The position numbers and the translations under genes were made by a program. A stretch of 64,000 bases of DNA from an uncultured Bacilli bacterium (lineage in GTDB: Bacteria > Bacillota_I > Bacilli_A > RF39 > UBA660). Positions 34,431-43,732 of the stretch are shown piece after piece. The notes under the pieces were generated by a model. That model was not told the origin of the DNA. It saw only the letters and a program-made list of their open reading frames with translations, and did not search any database. Position 1 is the stretch's first letter. Every line of letters begins with the position of its first letter. The stretch covers positions 1 to 64,000 of the forward strand of contig CAKOZD010000001.1 in NCBI GenBank assembly GCA_934131175.1, given 5' to 3'.

Positions 34431-35905
34431 TCCTTCATTGTAGGGAATAATAATACATCACGAATTGAATCTTGTTCAGTAAATAACATAACAAGTCTAT
34501 CAATTCCATAACCGATACCACCAGCAGGAGGCATACCATATTCAAGAGCCTCTACAAAGTCATAATCAATATCAGTTGCTTCATCATTTCCTAAATCTCT
34601 TTCTGCAATTTGTGCTTCAAATCTTTCCAATTGATCAATTGGATCATTTAACTCAGTATATGCATTAGCAAATTCTTTACCACCAATAAATAACTCAAAT
34701 CTATCAACAAATCTTGGATCATCTGGATTTTTCTTTGTTAAAGGTGATATTTCAATTGGATGACCATATAAGAATGTAGGTTGAATTAAAGTTTCTTCAA
34801 CATATTTTTCAAAGAATAAATTAACTATATGTCCAAAACTCTTTTCATGTTCTTGAACTTCAATACCATGTTCTTCTGCTAACTTTAAGCATTCTTCTAA
34901 AGATAAATCTTGTTTAAAATCAATTCCTGTTTGCTCTTTAATAGCATCTACCATACTGATTCTCTTCCATGGTCCTTCTAAATTTATTTCATTTCCATAG
35001 AAAGTATAATTCATTTTTCCAACAACATTTTTGGCAATATTTGTAAACATTCCTTCAGTTAAGTCCATCATTCCTTCTAAATCAGAATATGCTAAATATG
35101 CTTCTAATTCAGTAAATTCAGGATTATGTCTTAAATCCATACCTTCATTTCTAAATACTCTTCCAATTTCATAAACAGCCTCCATACCACCAACTAATAG
35201 TCTCTTTAATGGCAACTCTAAAGCAATTCTTAAATACATATCTAAATCTTGAGCATTATGATGAGTTGTAAATGGTCTTGCAGATGCTCCTGTTAATAAT
35301 GTAGATAGAACTGGTGTTTCAACTTCAACAAAACCTTGATTATCTAAATAATTTTGAATGCTTCTAATAATTCTAGGTCTTAAAAAAGCTACTCTACGTG
35401 AATCTTCATTCATTATTAAATCTACATATCTACGTCTATATCTTTCTTCTTTATCTGTTAATCCATGGAATTTTTCAGGTAATGGTCTAAGTGCCTTTAC
35501 TAAATGAGTATACTCTAAACATTTTATTGTAACTTCACCTGTTTTAGTTTTCATTATTTTTCCATATACTCCAACAATATCACCTATATCAGCAGTTTTG
35601 AATAATGAATAACTTTCTTCTCCAATATCATTTATTGAAATATAAATTTGAATAGTTCCTGTCTTATCTTGTATTGTAAAGAAAGATGCTTTTCCCATTT
35701 TTCTTATAAACATAATTCTTCCTACTACTTTTGCAGTATCATCCATATTTTCAAATGCATCATGTTCAACATCAGCATATTTTTCTTTTATATCTTTAGC
35801 ATAACTATCTCTATCAAATCTATGACCAAATGGATCTAATCCTAATTCTCTTAATTTTTCTGCTTTTTCTCTTCTAACTATTTCTTGTTCAGTTAATTCT
35901 CGCAT
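34415..35905 (-). CDS. lysS: Lysyl-tRNA synthetase (class II)
   Basis: Charges tRNA-Lys. 496 residues, standard length. An N-terminal OB-fold anticodon domain (KVVGRIMFIRKMGKASFFTIQD) precedes the class II core. Motif 2 is FRNEGMDLRHNPEFTELEAY and motif 3 is PPAGGIGYGIDRLVML. The ribosome binding site is AGGAGTGAT. It follows the RDD gene by 73 bp; dusB-lysS adjacency is as in B. subtilis, with the RDD gene inserted. Confidence 0.98.
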   Translation of the reverse strand: MRELTEQEIVRREKAEKLRELGLDPFGHRFDRDSYAKDIKEKYADVEHDAFENMDDTAKVVGRIMFIRKMGKASFFTIQDKTGTIQIYISINDIGEESYSLFKTADIGDIVGVYGKIMKTKTGEVTIKCLEYTHLVKALRPLPEKFHGLTDKEERYRRRYVDLIMNEDSRRVAFLRPRIIRSIQNYLDNQGFVEVETPVLSTLLTGASARPFTTHHNAQDLDMYLRIALELPLKRLLVGGMEAVYEIGRVFRNEGMDLRHNPEFTELEAYLAYSDLEGMMDLTEGMFTNIAKNVVGKMNYTFYGNEINLEGPWKRISMVDAIKEQTGIDFKQDLSLEECLKLAEEHGIEVQEHEKSFGHIVNLFFEKYVEETLIQPTFLYGHPIEISPLTKKNPDDPRFVDRFELFIGGKEFANAYTELNDPIDQLERFEAQIAERDLGNDEATDIDYDFVEALEYGMPPAGGIGYGIDRLVMLFTEQDSIRDVLLFPTMKEKNRN

Positions 35906-35978
35906 GAAATCACTCCTCTTTTCTTTCTAAAATAACATATTATTTAAAACAAATAAACATAAAATATAAAATTTACTA

Positions 35979-36734
35979 TTATTCAACTACATTTACAACT
36001 CTAGTTCTACAAACTAAATCATGTAATCCTTTTCCATCTTTTCTAAACATCATCATAATTGCACATATGAAAAGAATAATATATTGAATAAAACTAACAC
36101 CCATAACTACAAAAATATATGACCTTTTAGCAACAGTAAGCATAACTATAAAATCAATTATATATAGTAGCAATAAATTTATCATAAAACTTCTAAAAAT
36201 CATTTGATTGATAGTAAGCTCATCTGTTTCAGATTCAACTCTTATTTTCATTAATTTTTTACCTAATGTTTGGCCTTTACTATATGTTTGATATACAACA
36301 AAATATAATATAGTTAATAAAATCACACAAATAGACACTATTCCTTGCTCACGAGCAATACTATAACTTATATTACCATATTGAATAACATAATCTTCTG
36401 TACTAATTTCATTTTTTTGCAATTGATCAACAATTTTTGTTGCTTGATTGCTTAAACTTTCAACTCTTTTTGCATCTAAAAATGGTGTTGCAATTAAAGA
36501 TGCAATAAAACTTACTAAAAGAATATCAATTAAATAAGCAAAAACACGCTTAGTAAAATAAACTTTTTCTTCTGTTTTCTCTGATTTTTCTTCTTTGGAT
36601 TTCTCAGTCTTTCTAACCTTTCCACTTTCTACATATTCTTTAATTTTAGAACTAACATCTTCTGAAGCATCTTCTTCTGTCTTTTCATCAACTTCTTCTT
36701 CAGAAACTATATCAGCCTCTATCTTTTTCTTCAT
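35979..36734 (-). CDS. RDD-family membrane protein
   Basis: The first 75 residues are very charged (Glu/Lys-rich, probably disordered). An RDD domain follows with three to four membrane segments: FTKRVFAYLIDILLVSFIAS with the typical R..D pattern, GIVSICVILLTILYFVVYQ, and SYIFVVMGVSFIQYIILFI. The conserved GQTLGKKLMKIRV loop is clear. RDD proteins are small membrane proteins; some act in ion or solute transport. The ATG at 36732-36734, with AAGGAGG upstream, lies inside the end of dusB (23 bp overlap). About 251 residues. Confidence 0.85.
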   Translation of the reverse strand: MKKKIEADIVSEEEVDEKTEEDASEDVSSKIKEYVESGKVRKTEKSKEEKSEKTEEKVYFTKRVFAYLIDILLVSFIASLIATPFLDAKRVESLSNQATKIVDQLQKNEISTEDYVIQYGNISYSIAREQGIVSICVILLTILYFVVYQTYSKGQTLGKKLMKIRVESETDELTINQMIFRSFMINLLLLYIIDFIVMLTVAKRSYIFVVMGVSFIQYIILFICAIMMMFRKDGKGLHDLVCRTRVVNVVE

Positions 36735-37704
36735 TTTGTGCCTCCTTAAATTCATTCAATAATAAGATTATATCATGAATATTAGTTGTTTGATACACCT
36801 TATTCTTTAACTCATTAGCACCTTTAATACCTTTAAAATACCAAGAAATATGATTTCTGATTTCTAAACAAGCTAATTTTTCATTTTTTAATGAATCTAA
36901 TAATTTTAAATGTTTTAAACACATATTAATTCTATCAACGATAGACACATCAATAACTTCTTTTTCTTCAAGATAATTAACAGTGTTTTTTATAAGCCAA
37001 GGATTTCCTAAAACTCCTCTACCTATCATAACTGCATCACATTTTGTCTCTTCAAGCATCCTTTTCGCATCCTCAGGAGATTTTATATCACCATTACCAA
37101 TAACAGGAATTGAAACATTCTCTTTTACTTCTTTAATAATATTCCAATCAGCTTTACCACTATATCCTTGACTTCTAGTTCGTGGATGGACACATATAGC
37201 ACTTGCTCCTGCTTTTTCTATTACTTTAGCAACTTCTACAGCATTAATATGATTGCTATCCCAACCACTTCTGATTTTAACAGTAACTGGAACATTAACA
37301 GCCGAAACAACACTAGAAACTATATCAAAAATTTTATCTGGATCTTTAAGTAATGCTGAACCAGCTTGTGCTCTAACAGCAACTTTTGGAACAGGGCACC
37401 CCATATTTATATCAATTATATCTGGTTTCATCTCTTTTTCAATAAATTTAGCTGCCTCTACAAAAGACTCTTTATCACTACCAAAAATTTGTTGACTAAT
37501 TGGTCTTTCTTTTTCTGTCATATAAAGCATATCTATAGTTTTTTGATTATTATATGTAATTGCTTTATCACTTACCATCTCTGCATATATTAATCCACAT
37601 CCCATATCCTTACAAATTTGTCTATATGCAGAATTACAAATACCAGCCATTGGTGCTAAAACAACTTGATTTGATATCTTTACATTTCCTATTTTCCACT
37701 CCAT
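36712..37704 (-). CDS. dusB: tRNA-dihydrouridine synthase
   Basis: A flavoenzyme reducing uridines in tRNA. 330 residues. The FMN barrel starts VVLAPMAGICNSAYR. DINMGCPVPKV carries the catalytic cysteine, VTVKIRSGWD and HPRTRSQGYSG are FMN/substrate segments, and the C-terminal helical tRNA-binding domain is present. Its 3' end overlaps the RDD gene. Confidence 0.96.
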   Translation of the reverse strand: MEWKIGNVKISNQVVLAPMAGICNSAYRQICKDMGCGLIYAEMVSDKAITYNNQKTIDMLYMTEKERPISQQIFGSDKESFVEAAKFIEKEMKPDIIDINMGCPVPKVAVRAQAGSALLKDPDKIFDIVSSVVSAVNVPVTVKIRSGWDSNHINAVEVAKVIEKAGASAICVHPRTRSQGYSGKADWNIIKEVKENVSIPVIGNGDIKSPEDAKRMLEETKCDAVMIGRGVLGNPWLIKNTVNYLEEKEVIDVSIVDRINMCLKHLKLLDSLKNEKLACLEIRNHISWYFKGIKGANELKNKVYQTTNIHDIILLLNEFKEAQNEEKDRG

Positions 37705-37747
37705 AGAATCACTCCTACTAATAATTTTCTAAGACTTGCTTATTATA

Positions 37748-38278
37748 TTATAAATTAATATTTTTTTCAACGAAAAAGGAATTAATAGTTAACCCTCTTT
37801 TAGCTTCTCTTCTTTTCATTTTTACTAATAATTTTCTTGCACGTTTTTCTTCTTTCTTTTGCCTTTTTATATCATCTTTAATTAATAATATTTTTTCCTT
37901 TACTTCTTTAAATACATCATCTCTATTTGTCGAAAAATCTAAGTTTAAAATTTTATCAAACATTAACTCTATATGAGCATCATCCAAATTAATACCAACT
38001 GGATGTACGATATCTGAACTATACTTATTTAAAGAATCCAATTTTATACAAGAATATTTTACCTCATCTAATACTAAAAAGGGAAAATAGCAATATTTAT
38101 CCTTATTATATAAAGCTGTTTTTACTCCATTAGTTATAGGACAAGTATAAACAACATTACCATTTTCAGTAACATCTTCAAATACAACTACTGATAGTCT
38201 GTTTTTCTTATTATCCTTATAATTTTTATTATTAACCATAGTATACTCTTGAACTACAATTTCCCCTGATTTTAACAT
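37748..38278 (-). CDS. PemK/MazF-like protein without partner
   Basis: The first 90 residues resemble the PemK/MazF/CcdB-like barrel: GEIVVQEYTMV, RLSVVVFEDVTENGNVVYTCPIT and the later HPVGINLD. A basic helical tail follows (IKRQKKEEKRARKLLVKMKRREAKR). MazF proteins cut RNA as toxins, but no antitoxin gene is adjacent, so this may be a domesticated relative. The ribosome binding site is GGAG, ten bases before ATG. It lies between dusB and mscL. 176 residues. Fold assignment is moderate; activity unknown. Confidence 0.5.
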   Translation of the reverse strand: MLKSGEIVVQEYTMVNNKNYKDNKKNRLSVVVFEDVTENGNVVYTCPITNGVKTALYNKDKYCYFPFLVLDEVKYSCIKLDSLNKYSSDIVHPVGINLDDAHIELMFDKILNLDFSTNRDDVFKEVKEKILLIKDDIKRQKKEEKRARKLLVKMKRREAKRGLTINSFFVEKNINL

Positions 38279-38295
38279 ATATGTAATTTCTCCTT

Positions 38296-38733
38296 TTATT
38301 TATTATTTTTCTTAAGTAAATCTCTTATTTCTTCTAAAAGTAAAACCTCATCACTTTTCTTTTCTTGTTCTTCTTTTTCTTCTTTCTTATGACCAATACT
38401 AACTATTCTATTAAAGAACTTTAATAATAGAAACAAAACAAAAGCCATAATAAAGAAATTAATTATTGAAGTTATAAAATCTCCATATAAAATTCTTTGA
38501 CCCCCATAAATCTTTAATGAACCACCAACTTCTGCACCACCTATTCCATTAATAAGCGGATTAATAACATCTTTTGTTAAAGCAGTAACAACATCAGAAA
38601 ATGCTGCACCAATAATAACACCTACAGCCATATCCATAACATTACCTCTCATAACAAAAGCTTTAAATTCATTTATAAAGCCTTCGCTTTTTTGCTTTAG
38701 TTCATCAACATCTACTTTTACATTTTTCTTCAT
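38296..38733 (-). CDS. mscL: Large-conductance mechanosensitive channel
   Basis: Osmotic emergency valve in the membrane. About 145 residues from the ATG at 38731-38733 (AGGTG upstream). The first membrane helix, FKAFVMRGNVMDMAVGVIIGAAF, is the family signature. The second helix is FITSIINFFIMAFVLFLLL, followed by a charged C-terminal helix. The periplasmic loop includes GGQRILYGDF. Confidence 0.96.
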   Translation of the reverse strand: MKKNVKVDVDELKQKSEGFINEFKAFVMRGNVMDMAVGVIIGAAFSDVVTALTKDVINPLINGIGGAEVGGSLKIYGGQRILYGDFITSIINFFIMAFVLFLLLKFFNRIVSIGHKKEEKEEQEKKSDEVLLLEEIRDLLKKNNK

Positions 38734-38760
38734 AATACTACACCTCACTTAGATTATATC

Positions 38761-38793
38761 AAAAAAAGAACTAGATTAATCATCTAATTCTTT
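38761..38793 (-). terminator. ftsH terminator overlapping the stop codon
   Basis: AGAATTAGAT (end of ftsH) pairs with ATCTAGTTCT, with the TAA stop in the loop, followed by a T run. Confidence 0.8.
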
Positions 38794-40746
38794 TAATAAT
38801 TCAGCTTTATTCATTTTAGAAGCATTTTTTATACCTTTTTCTTTAGCTATTTCTCTAAGTTTTGTAATTGACATTGACTCATAACTATCATCTTTTTCTT
38901 CTGGCATTTTACCATTTTCAACAAGATAATCAATTTGTTCCTTTGTTAATGTCTCATACTCAAGTAATGCTTCGGCAATTAATTTCAATAAATCTTTATT
39001 CTTAGAAATTATTTCTTTTGCTTCTTTATGACAATCATTAATAATCTTTCTCATTTCCATGTCTATTTCATTAGCAACTTCATTAGAGAAATGTTGTGGT
39101 TTATTATAATCTCTTCCTAAGAACACACTTCCACTTTGTTGTTCAAATTGTAGTGGTCCTAAATCACTCATACCATACTCAGTAACCATAGCACGTGCAA
39201 TCTTAGTTGCTTTTTCAAAATCGTTATGAGCACCTGTTGTTATTTCTCCAAATGTAATTTCTTCAGCAGTTCTACCACCAAGAAGACCAGTTATTTCTTC
39301 AAGTAAATCTGTCTTAGTTGAACACAATTTTTCTTCGCTTGGAACCATCATATTATATCCACCAGCTTGTCCACGAGGAATTATTGTTACCTTTTGAACA
39401 TCGCTAGCATTTCTTAATTTAAGTCCAATAACAGCATGTCCTGCTTCGTGATATGCTACTAATTTTCTATCTGCTTCACTATATTTATGACTAGTCTTAG
39501 CAGGTCCCATTAATACTCTATCAGTAGCTTCGTCTATTTCACTCATTGTAATTTCAGATTTATTTCTTCTTACAGCAAGTAAAGCAGCTTCATTTAATAA
39601 GTTTTCAAGATCAGCTCCACTAAATCCTGGAGTTCTCTTTGCTAAATTCTTTAACGTAATACCATCTGCTAAAATTTTATTCTTAGCATGTACTGCAAGT
39701 ATTTCTTCACGACCCTTTACATCTGGTAAGCTTACTGTAATTTGTCTATCAAATCTTCCAGGTCTTAATAATGCTGGGTCTAAAACATCTGGTCTATTAG
39801 TTGCAGCAATTATTATTATACCTTCATTTGCTCCAAAACCATCCATTTCAGTAAGTAATTGGTTAAGTGTTTGTTCACGTTCATCATGTCCTCCACCTAA
39901 ACCAGTTCCTCTTTGACGACCAACTGCATCTATTTCATCTATAAAGATTAAACATGGAGCAGTTCTCTTAGCTTGTTGGAACATATCACGAACACGGCTT
40001 GCTCCAACACCAACAAATAATTCAACAAAATCAGAACCACTTATAAAATAGAATGGAACATCCGCTTCTCCTGCAACAGCTTTAGCAAGTAAAGTTTTAC
40101 CTGTTCCTGGAGGCCCCATTAATAAAACACCTTTTGGAATTCTTGCTCCTAATTTTTGGAATTTCTTAGGTGCTTTTAAGAAATCAATAAGTTCCTTAAC
40201 TTCTTCTTTTTCTTCACTAAGTCCAGCAACATCCTTAAATGTAACTTTATTAGTATCACTATTTAATCTAGCACGGCTTTTACCAAAATCTAATGAACCT
40301 TTGTTACTTGCCATTTGCTTATTAAAGAACCAGAAAGCAACTCCAACTAATAGTACGATTGGTAAAATATTAACTAAAATATATAAAAGTGATGATGAAT
40401 CAGGATCTGGTACAACAGTTAACTTAAAATCTTGATTATCACTTGCTTTTACAATCTTTTTCATAACTTCATCACTTAAAGGTAAAGTAGATTCAAATGA
40501 TTCATTTTTCTTATATCCTTCTAATTTACCAGATACGTCATAAACATATCCACTTCCTCTAGTAACAATAGTTAATTCTGTTATTTCCTCTTTATTTAAT
40601 TTTTCAATAAATTTATCATATGTTAAATCATTTACTTTTTGACCAGCAACTGTGTAAAAATAAAAAACACCTAACATAATAACAAAAATAAATAAGTAAG
40701 GTAATAACCCTTTTTTTATAGTTTTCTTATCCATTTTTTTATTCAC
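38776..40746 (-). CDS. ftsH: ATP-dependent zinc metalloprotease FtsH
   Basis: Membrane AAA protease for quality control. 656 residues. Two membrane helices (about 13-34 and 120-141), Walker A GPPGTGKT (211-218), Walker B CLIFIDEID (265-273), second region of homology TNRPDVLDPALLRPGRFD, and zinc motif HEAGH (433-437). Unusually the C-terminus carries a 33-residue segment after a linker (SMSITKLREIAKEKG...MNKAELLKEL, 624-656) that matches the helix-extended-helix pattern of Rho N-terminal/SAP-like modules. It follows tilS, as in B. subtilis, with hprT missing. Confidence 0.97.
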   Translation of the reverse strand: MNKKMDKKTIKKGLLPYLFIFVIMLGVFYFYTVAGQKVNDLTYDKFIEKLNKEEITELTIVTRGSGYVYDVSGKLEGYKKNESFESTLPLSDEVMKKIVKASDNQDFKLTVVPDPDSSSLLYILVNILPIVLLVGVAFWFFNKQMASNKGSLDFGKSRARLNSDTNKVTFKDVAGLSEEKEEVKELIDFLKAPKKFQKLGARIPKGVLLMGPPGTGKTLLAKAVAGEADVPFYFISGSDFVELFVGVGASRVRDMFQQAKRTAPCLIFIDEIDAVGRQRGTGLGGGHDEREQTLNQLLTEMDGFGANEGIIIIAATNRPDVLDPALLRPGRFDRQITVSLPDVKGREEILAVHAKNKILADGITLKNLAKRTPGFSGADLENLLNEAALLAVRRNKSEITMSEIDEATDRVLMGPAKTSHKYSEADRKLVAYHEAGHAVIGLKLRNASDVQKVTIIPRGQAGGYNMMVPSEEKLCSTKTDLLEEITGLLGGRTAEEITFGEITTGAHNDFEKATKIARAMVTEYGMSDLGPLQFEQQSGSVFLGRDYNKPQHFSNEVANEIDMEMRKIINDCHKEAKEIISKNKDLLKLIAEALLEYETLTKEQIDYLVENGKMPEEKDDSYESMSITKLREIAKEKGIKNASKMNKAELLKELDD

Positions 40747-40758
40747 AAATTTTCCTCC

Positions 40759-42072
40759 TTAACTATATTTCAATATTATATCATAAACATCGGATTTCTT
40801 TTTGTCAAATTTAGATTTTTTAATTCCAGGAATCCATACAACATTCCCACATGAGTCGACAACAATAGGCCAACTATCACGCTTATCCAATGATATTTTT
40901 TTATCTATAAATATATCCTTAACCTTTTTGGTACCATTTAAACCTTTTACCTTTATTTTGTCTCCAAATCTTCTTGTTCTAACAATTAAAGGTAAGGTTA
41001 TTTCTGATGTATTAAGTCTACATATATTATTACTATTATCAGAATCATCAAGTGTTTTCTCTATATAATGATTATTTGGTAACATAGCATAATTATCAAA
41101 CTCAATCTCATAAGATGAAATTGTATCAATACTTCTATTAAGAGTAAAATAATTATATTCTTTCTTTGCTATTACATCATTTGGTAAATTAATAAAACTA
41201 TTAGCTTTTCTACTATTAATTAAAGTTATAATCAAATCAATATGTCTATCTCCAACTAATATTAAATCATCTTGATAAAACTCACTCAACATATAGTATA
41301 ATAATTCTCTTTGAATAAACTCATCCTCTAACAAAAATTTATCAATAATTAACTTTTCTTTATCAAAAACTCTTTTTATAGCCTTATCAGTTTCCTTTTC
41401 AATAAACTTATTTGCTTCATTTAATGTATCACTAAATTTTAAAAATTTTAAATGAACATCTTTTTCTTCTTGTTTTAGGAATGGTAACACATATTTTCTA
41501 TATCTATTTCTGGTATACTTATCTTTGTCATTCGAACTATCAACATAATACTTAACATTATTATCAATATCATATTGACGAAGTTCTTCCTTAGTATAAT
41601 GAACTAATGGTCTAATAATTTTATAAGTATCCATATCTACAACACTTTTAAAACCACTATAACCATTTAAGTTAGAACCTCTAACTATTCTCATTAAAAC
41701 AGTTTCCATTAAATCATCACCATGATGTGCAGTCATTAGATAATTCGCATCATATTTATGAACTAAATTTTCAAAAAAATTATATCTTATATTTCTTGCC
41801 TCATTATGAAAATTATCATCACCATACTCTTCAATAACCATAACTTCAAATACTAGGTTATTATCTATACAATATTGTTTTAAAAATTCCGCTTCTTCAT
41901 AACTCTCTTTTCTAACATTATGATTTACATGAGCAATTATTAAACTTAAATTATATTTATTTCTAATCTTTAGCAACATATCAACAAGAGCCATTGAATC
42001 AGGTCCAGTAGAACAACCAATGACAATCTTATCATTTTGCCTAAATTTAAAGTCCTTCTCTATATTAATCAT
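40759..42072 (-). CDS. tilS: tRNA(Ile)-lysidine synthase
   Basis: Modifies the wobble C of the CAU-anticodon isoleucine tRNA. The PP-loop is GCSTGPDSMALVDML near the N-terminus, and HHGDDLMETVLMRIVRGS is the second conserved motif. A C-terminal TilS substrate-binding domain (TRRFGDKIKVKGLNGTKKVK) completes it. I start at the ATG at 42070-42072, seven bases after GGAGG, giving MINIEKDFKF and 437 residues. It is followed by ftsH (13 bp gap). Confidence 0.95.
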   Translation of the reverse strand: MINIEKDFKFRQNDKIVIGCSTGPDSMALVDMLLKIRNKYNLSLIIAHVNHNVRKESYEEAEFLKQYCIDNNLVFEVMVIEEYGDDNFHNEARNIRYNFFENLVHKYDANYLMTAHHGDDLMETVLMRIVRGSNLNGYSGFKSVVDMDTYKIIRPLVHYTKEELRQYDIDNNVKYYVDSSNDKDKYTRNRYRKYVLPFLKQEEKDVHLKFLKFSDTLNEANKFIEKETDKAIKRVFDKEKLIIDKFLLEDEFIQRELLYYMLSEFYQDDLILVGDRHIDLIITLINSRKANSFINLPNDVIAKKEYNYFTLNRSIDTISSYEIEFDNYAMLPNNHYIEKTLDDSDNSNNICRLNTSEITLPLIVRTRRFGDKIKVKGLNGTKKVKDIFIDKKISLDKRDSWPIVVDSCGNVVWIPGIKKSKFDKKKSDVYDIILKYS

Positions 42073-42134
42073 GGACATTCCTCCAATCAACCAATATTAT
42101 AACATAGTTACACAAAAAAAAAGAAAATATATTT

Positions 42135-42434
42135 CTATTTCTCTGGAATTTGCAAAATATATTCTCCATCTTTAGAATATGAATATTTTTCCCTTGCGTA
42201 TCTAGCTACATAATCTGGATTTTGTAATTTTTTAGCATCAACTTGTAATTCTTCTTCTTTTTCTTTTAAACTAGTAAGTTGCTTATCAAGATCTTTTTTT
42301 TCTTGATACTTATCAAAAATTTCAACCCAGTATCTACCAATAGAGAATGTAACACCAAATATAACTACAAGAGATAGAATAGCTAAAATAAAAGTTCTAC
42401 GCTTTCTCTTATTAACTTTTTTTACTTTTGCCAT
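42135..42434 (-). CDS. divIC: DivIC/FtsB-type cell division protein
   Basis: Septum protein: a short basic cytoplasmic N-terminus (KVKKVNKRKRR), one membrane helix (about residues 13-33), then an extracytoplasmic coiled coil (FDKYQEKKDLDKQLTSLKEK) and the conserved NPDYVARYAREKYSYSKDGEY segment. About 99 residues from the ATG at 42432-42434 (AGGTGA upstream). Its place between yabQ and tilS matches the B. subtilis yabPQ-divIC-tilS layout; spoIIE and yabR are absent. Confidence 0.92.
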   Translation of the reverse strand: MAKVKKVNKRKRRTFILAILSLVVIFGVTFSIGRYWVEIFDKYQEKKDLDKQLTSLKEKEEELQVDAKKLQNPDYVARYAREKYSYSKDGEYILQIPEK

Positions 42435-42526
42435 CACATTCACCTACCTTTTCACCTTATATTATATATCTTTTGAACAAGTCAATCTTAGCAAATAATT
42501 AAATTTATTACTCGTTTTACATTTAT

Positions 42527-42796
42527 TTACATCTTTTTATTAAGAAAATTATAACTAATTAAAAATCCAAATATAATTAATAAAAGAAAATATAAATGTA
42601 AAATTCCATTATTTAAATAATTTAAAATTACAAAATACAAAATAGAAATAAATAAAAACAAAGAAATATAATATAAAATTCTTAACCTATATCTTCTTAA
42701 AATTAAAAATTTATAATTAACTTTAAACATAAAAAACAAGAAAACACCAAATATAAAAGAAAAAAACATACTAATAATTTGAGTAACTAAATTCAT
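42527..42796 (-). CDS. yabQ: YabQ spore membrane protein
   Basis: An 89-residue, very hydrophobic protein with about three membrane segments (LVTQIISMFFSFIFGVFLFFM, ILYYISLFLFISILYFVIL, LYFLLLIIFGFLISYNFL). B. subtilis YabQ is a forespore membrane protein needed for cortex formation. The sequence alone is weak evidence, but the gene overlaps yabP by one base and precedes divIC exactly as in spore formers. Shorter than the Bacillus form. Confidence 0.75.
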   Translation of the reverse strand: MNLVTQIISMFFSFIFGVFLFFMFKVNYKFLILRRYRLRILYYISLFLFISILYFVILNYLNNGILHLYFLLLIIFGFLISYNFLNKKM

Positions 42797-43086
42797 TATT
42801 TAAATAACCTATTGAAAATACCATCTTCTTCTTTCTTTTTATTCTCAACAACATAACTAATTGAATCAATAGTTCCTTTAATAGTAACATTTCCAGCAAG
42901 TGTATCTAATTTTATAAGTTCTAAACCTTCTCCTTTAATAACCATAAATCCCATAGTCGTTTCCAAAATAAAATGTAACTTATCAAAATTATCTATTTTT
43001 TTAACACCGGTAATTACAAGAGTTTTTCTTTCAAGTAAACTAACACTATGATTATAATTATTTATTGTAGAACTTTCCTTATCCAT
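42796..43086 (-). CDS. yabP: YabP sporulation protein
   Basis: 96 residues. The segment SLLERKTLVITGVKKIDNFD, followed by LETTMGFMVIKGEGLEL and AGNVTIKGTIDSISY, is the YabP/YqfC beta-rich family pattern. In B. subtilis yabP is expressed in the mother cell or forespore during sporulation. Its ribosome binding site is AGGAGG and its 3' end overlaps yabQ. Together with bofA, yabQ and yabG it supports a spore-forming organism. Confidence 0.88.
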   Translation of the reverse strand: MDKESSTINNYNHSVSLLERKTLVITGVKKIDNFDKLHFILETTMGFMVIKGEGLELIKLDTLAGNVTIKGTIDSISYVVENKKKEEDGIFNRLFK

Positions 43087-43133
43087 ATTTATTCCTCCTA
43101 ATAATATATATGTTAAAAGGAAAAATTTTATGC

Positions 43134-43159
43134 AAGAAAAAAAGATGTAATCACATCTT
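43134..43159 (-). terminator. spoVG terminator
   Basis: AAGATGT pairs with ACATCTT directly after the spoVG stop codon, followed by seven T residues. Confidence 0.85.
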
Positions 43160-43436
43160 ATTCTTCGGTAGCTGGTTCATCTTCTGCTTTTTCATAAGCT
43201 TCTAAAATAGCTTCTTCAAACATAGCACGAACTTCAGGATTAATTGGATGAGCGATATCGCGGTATCCTCCTGTAGCAGTTTTACGACTTGGCATTGCTA
43301 TAAATAAACCGTTGTCTCCTTCAATAATACGAATATCATGTACTGCAAAACTATCATCTAATAATACAGATGCAATTCCCTTCATACGAGAACCTTCCTT
43401 ATCAATTTTACGTACATTTACAGATGTAATCTTCAT
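43158..43436 (-). CDS. spoVG: Regulator SpoVG
   Basis: A small nucleic-acid-binding regulator. 92 residues, with the near-invariant core ASVLLDDSFAVHDIRIIEG, FIAMPSRKTATGGYRDIAHPI and NPEVRAMFEEAILEAY. Acidic C-terminal tail. The purR-yabJ genes that precede it in B. subtilis are missing, and veg lies directly upstream. Confidence 0.97.
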   Translation of the reverse strand: MKITSVNVRKIDKEGSRMKGIASVLLDDSFAVHDIRIIEGDNGLFIAMPSRKTATGGYRDIAHPINPEVRAMFEEAILEAYEKAEDEPATEE

Positions 43437-43519
43437 ACGATTTTCCTCCCTCTTAAAGCGTTACCACTTTATAAGTTAATTTTATAATATTATTTATTAA
43501 AATGCAATATATTTTAATT

Positions 43520-43732
43520 TTAACCAACTATTTTCAAGTTATTTATAAGTAAATCGCTATAAGTAAAAGACAAAGTCCTACCATCACAAGTACTTATAGT
43601 GAATATTGCAGGATATGCTTTATCAATAAATCCTTCAAAAATTTCATTTTGATTTCTAGGTCCCTTATAAAAGAATTTCCTTTTTATACCAATATTTTTA
43701 TAAACAATATTTTTTGCAATATTAATATTCAT
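43520..43732 (-). CDS. veg: Veg family protein
   Basis: 70 residues. The GxxIEGFIDKAYPAIFTI-like pattern (FEGFIDKAYPAIFTISTC) and the closing LSFTYSDLLINN match Veg, a small protein linked to biofilm and spore-outgrowth control in B. subtilis. It overlaps the yabG stop codon region by four bases, preserving the yabG-veg order of Bacillus. Confidence 0.85.
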   Translation of the reverse strand: MNINIAKNIVYKNIGIKRKFFYKGPRNQNEIFEGFIDKAYPAIFTISTCDGRTLSFTYSDLLINNLKIVG

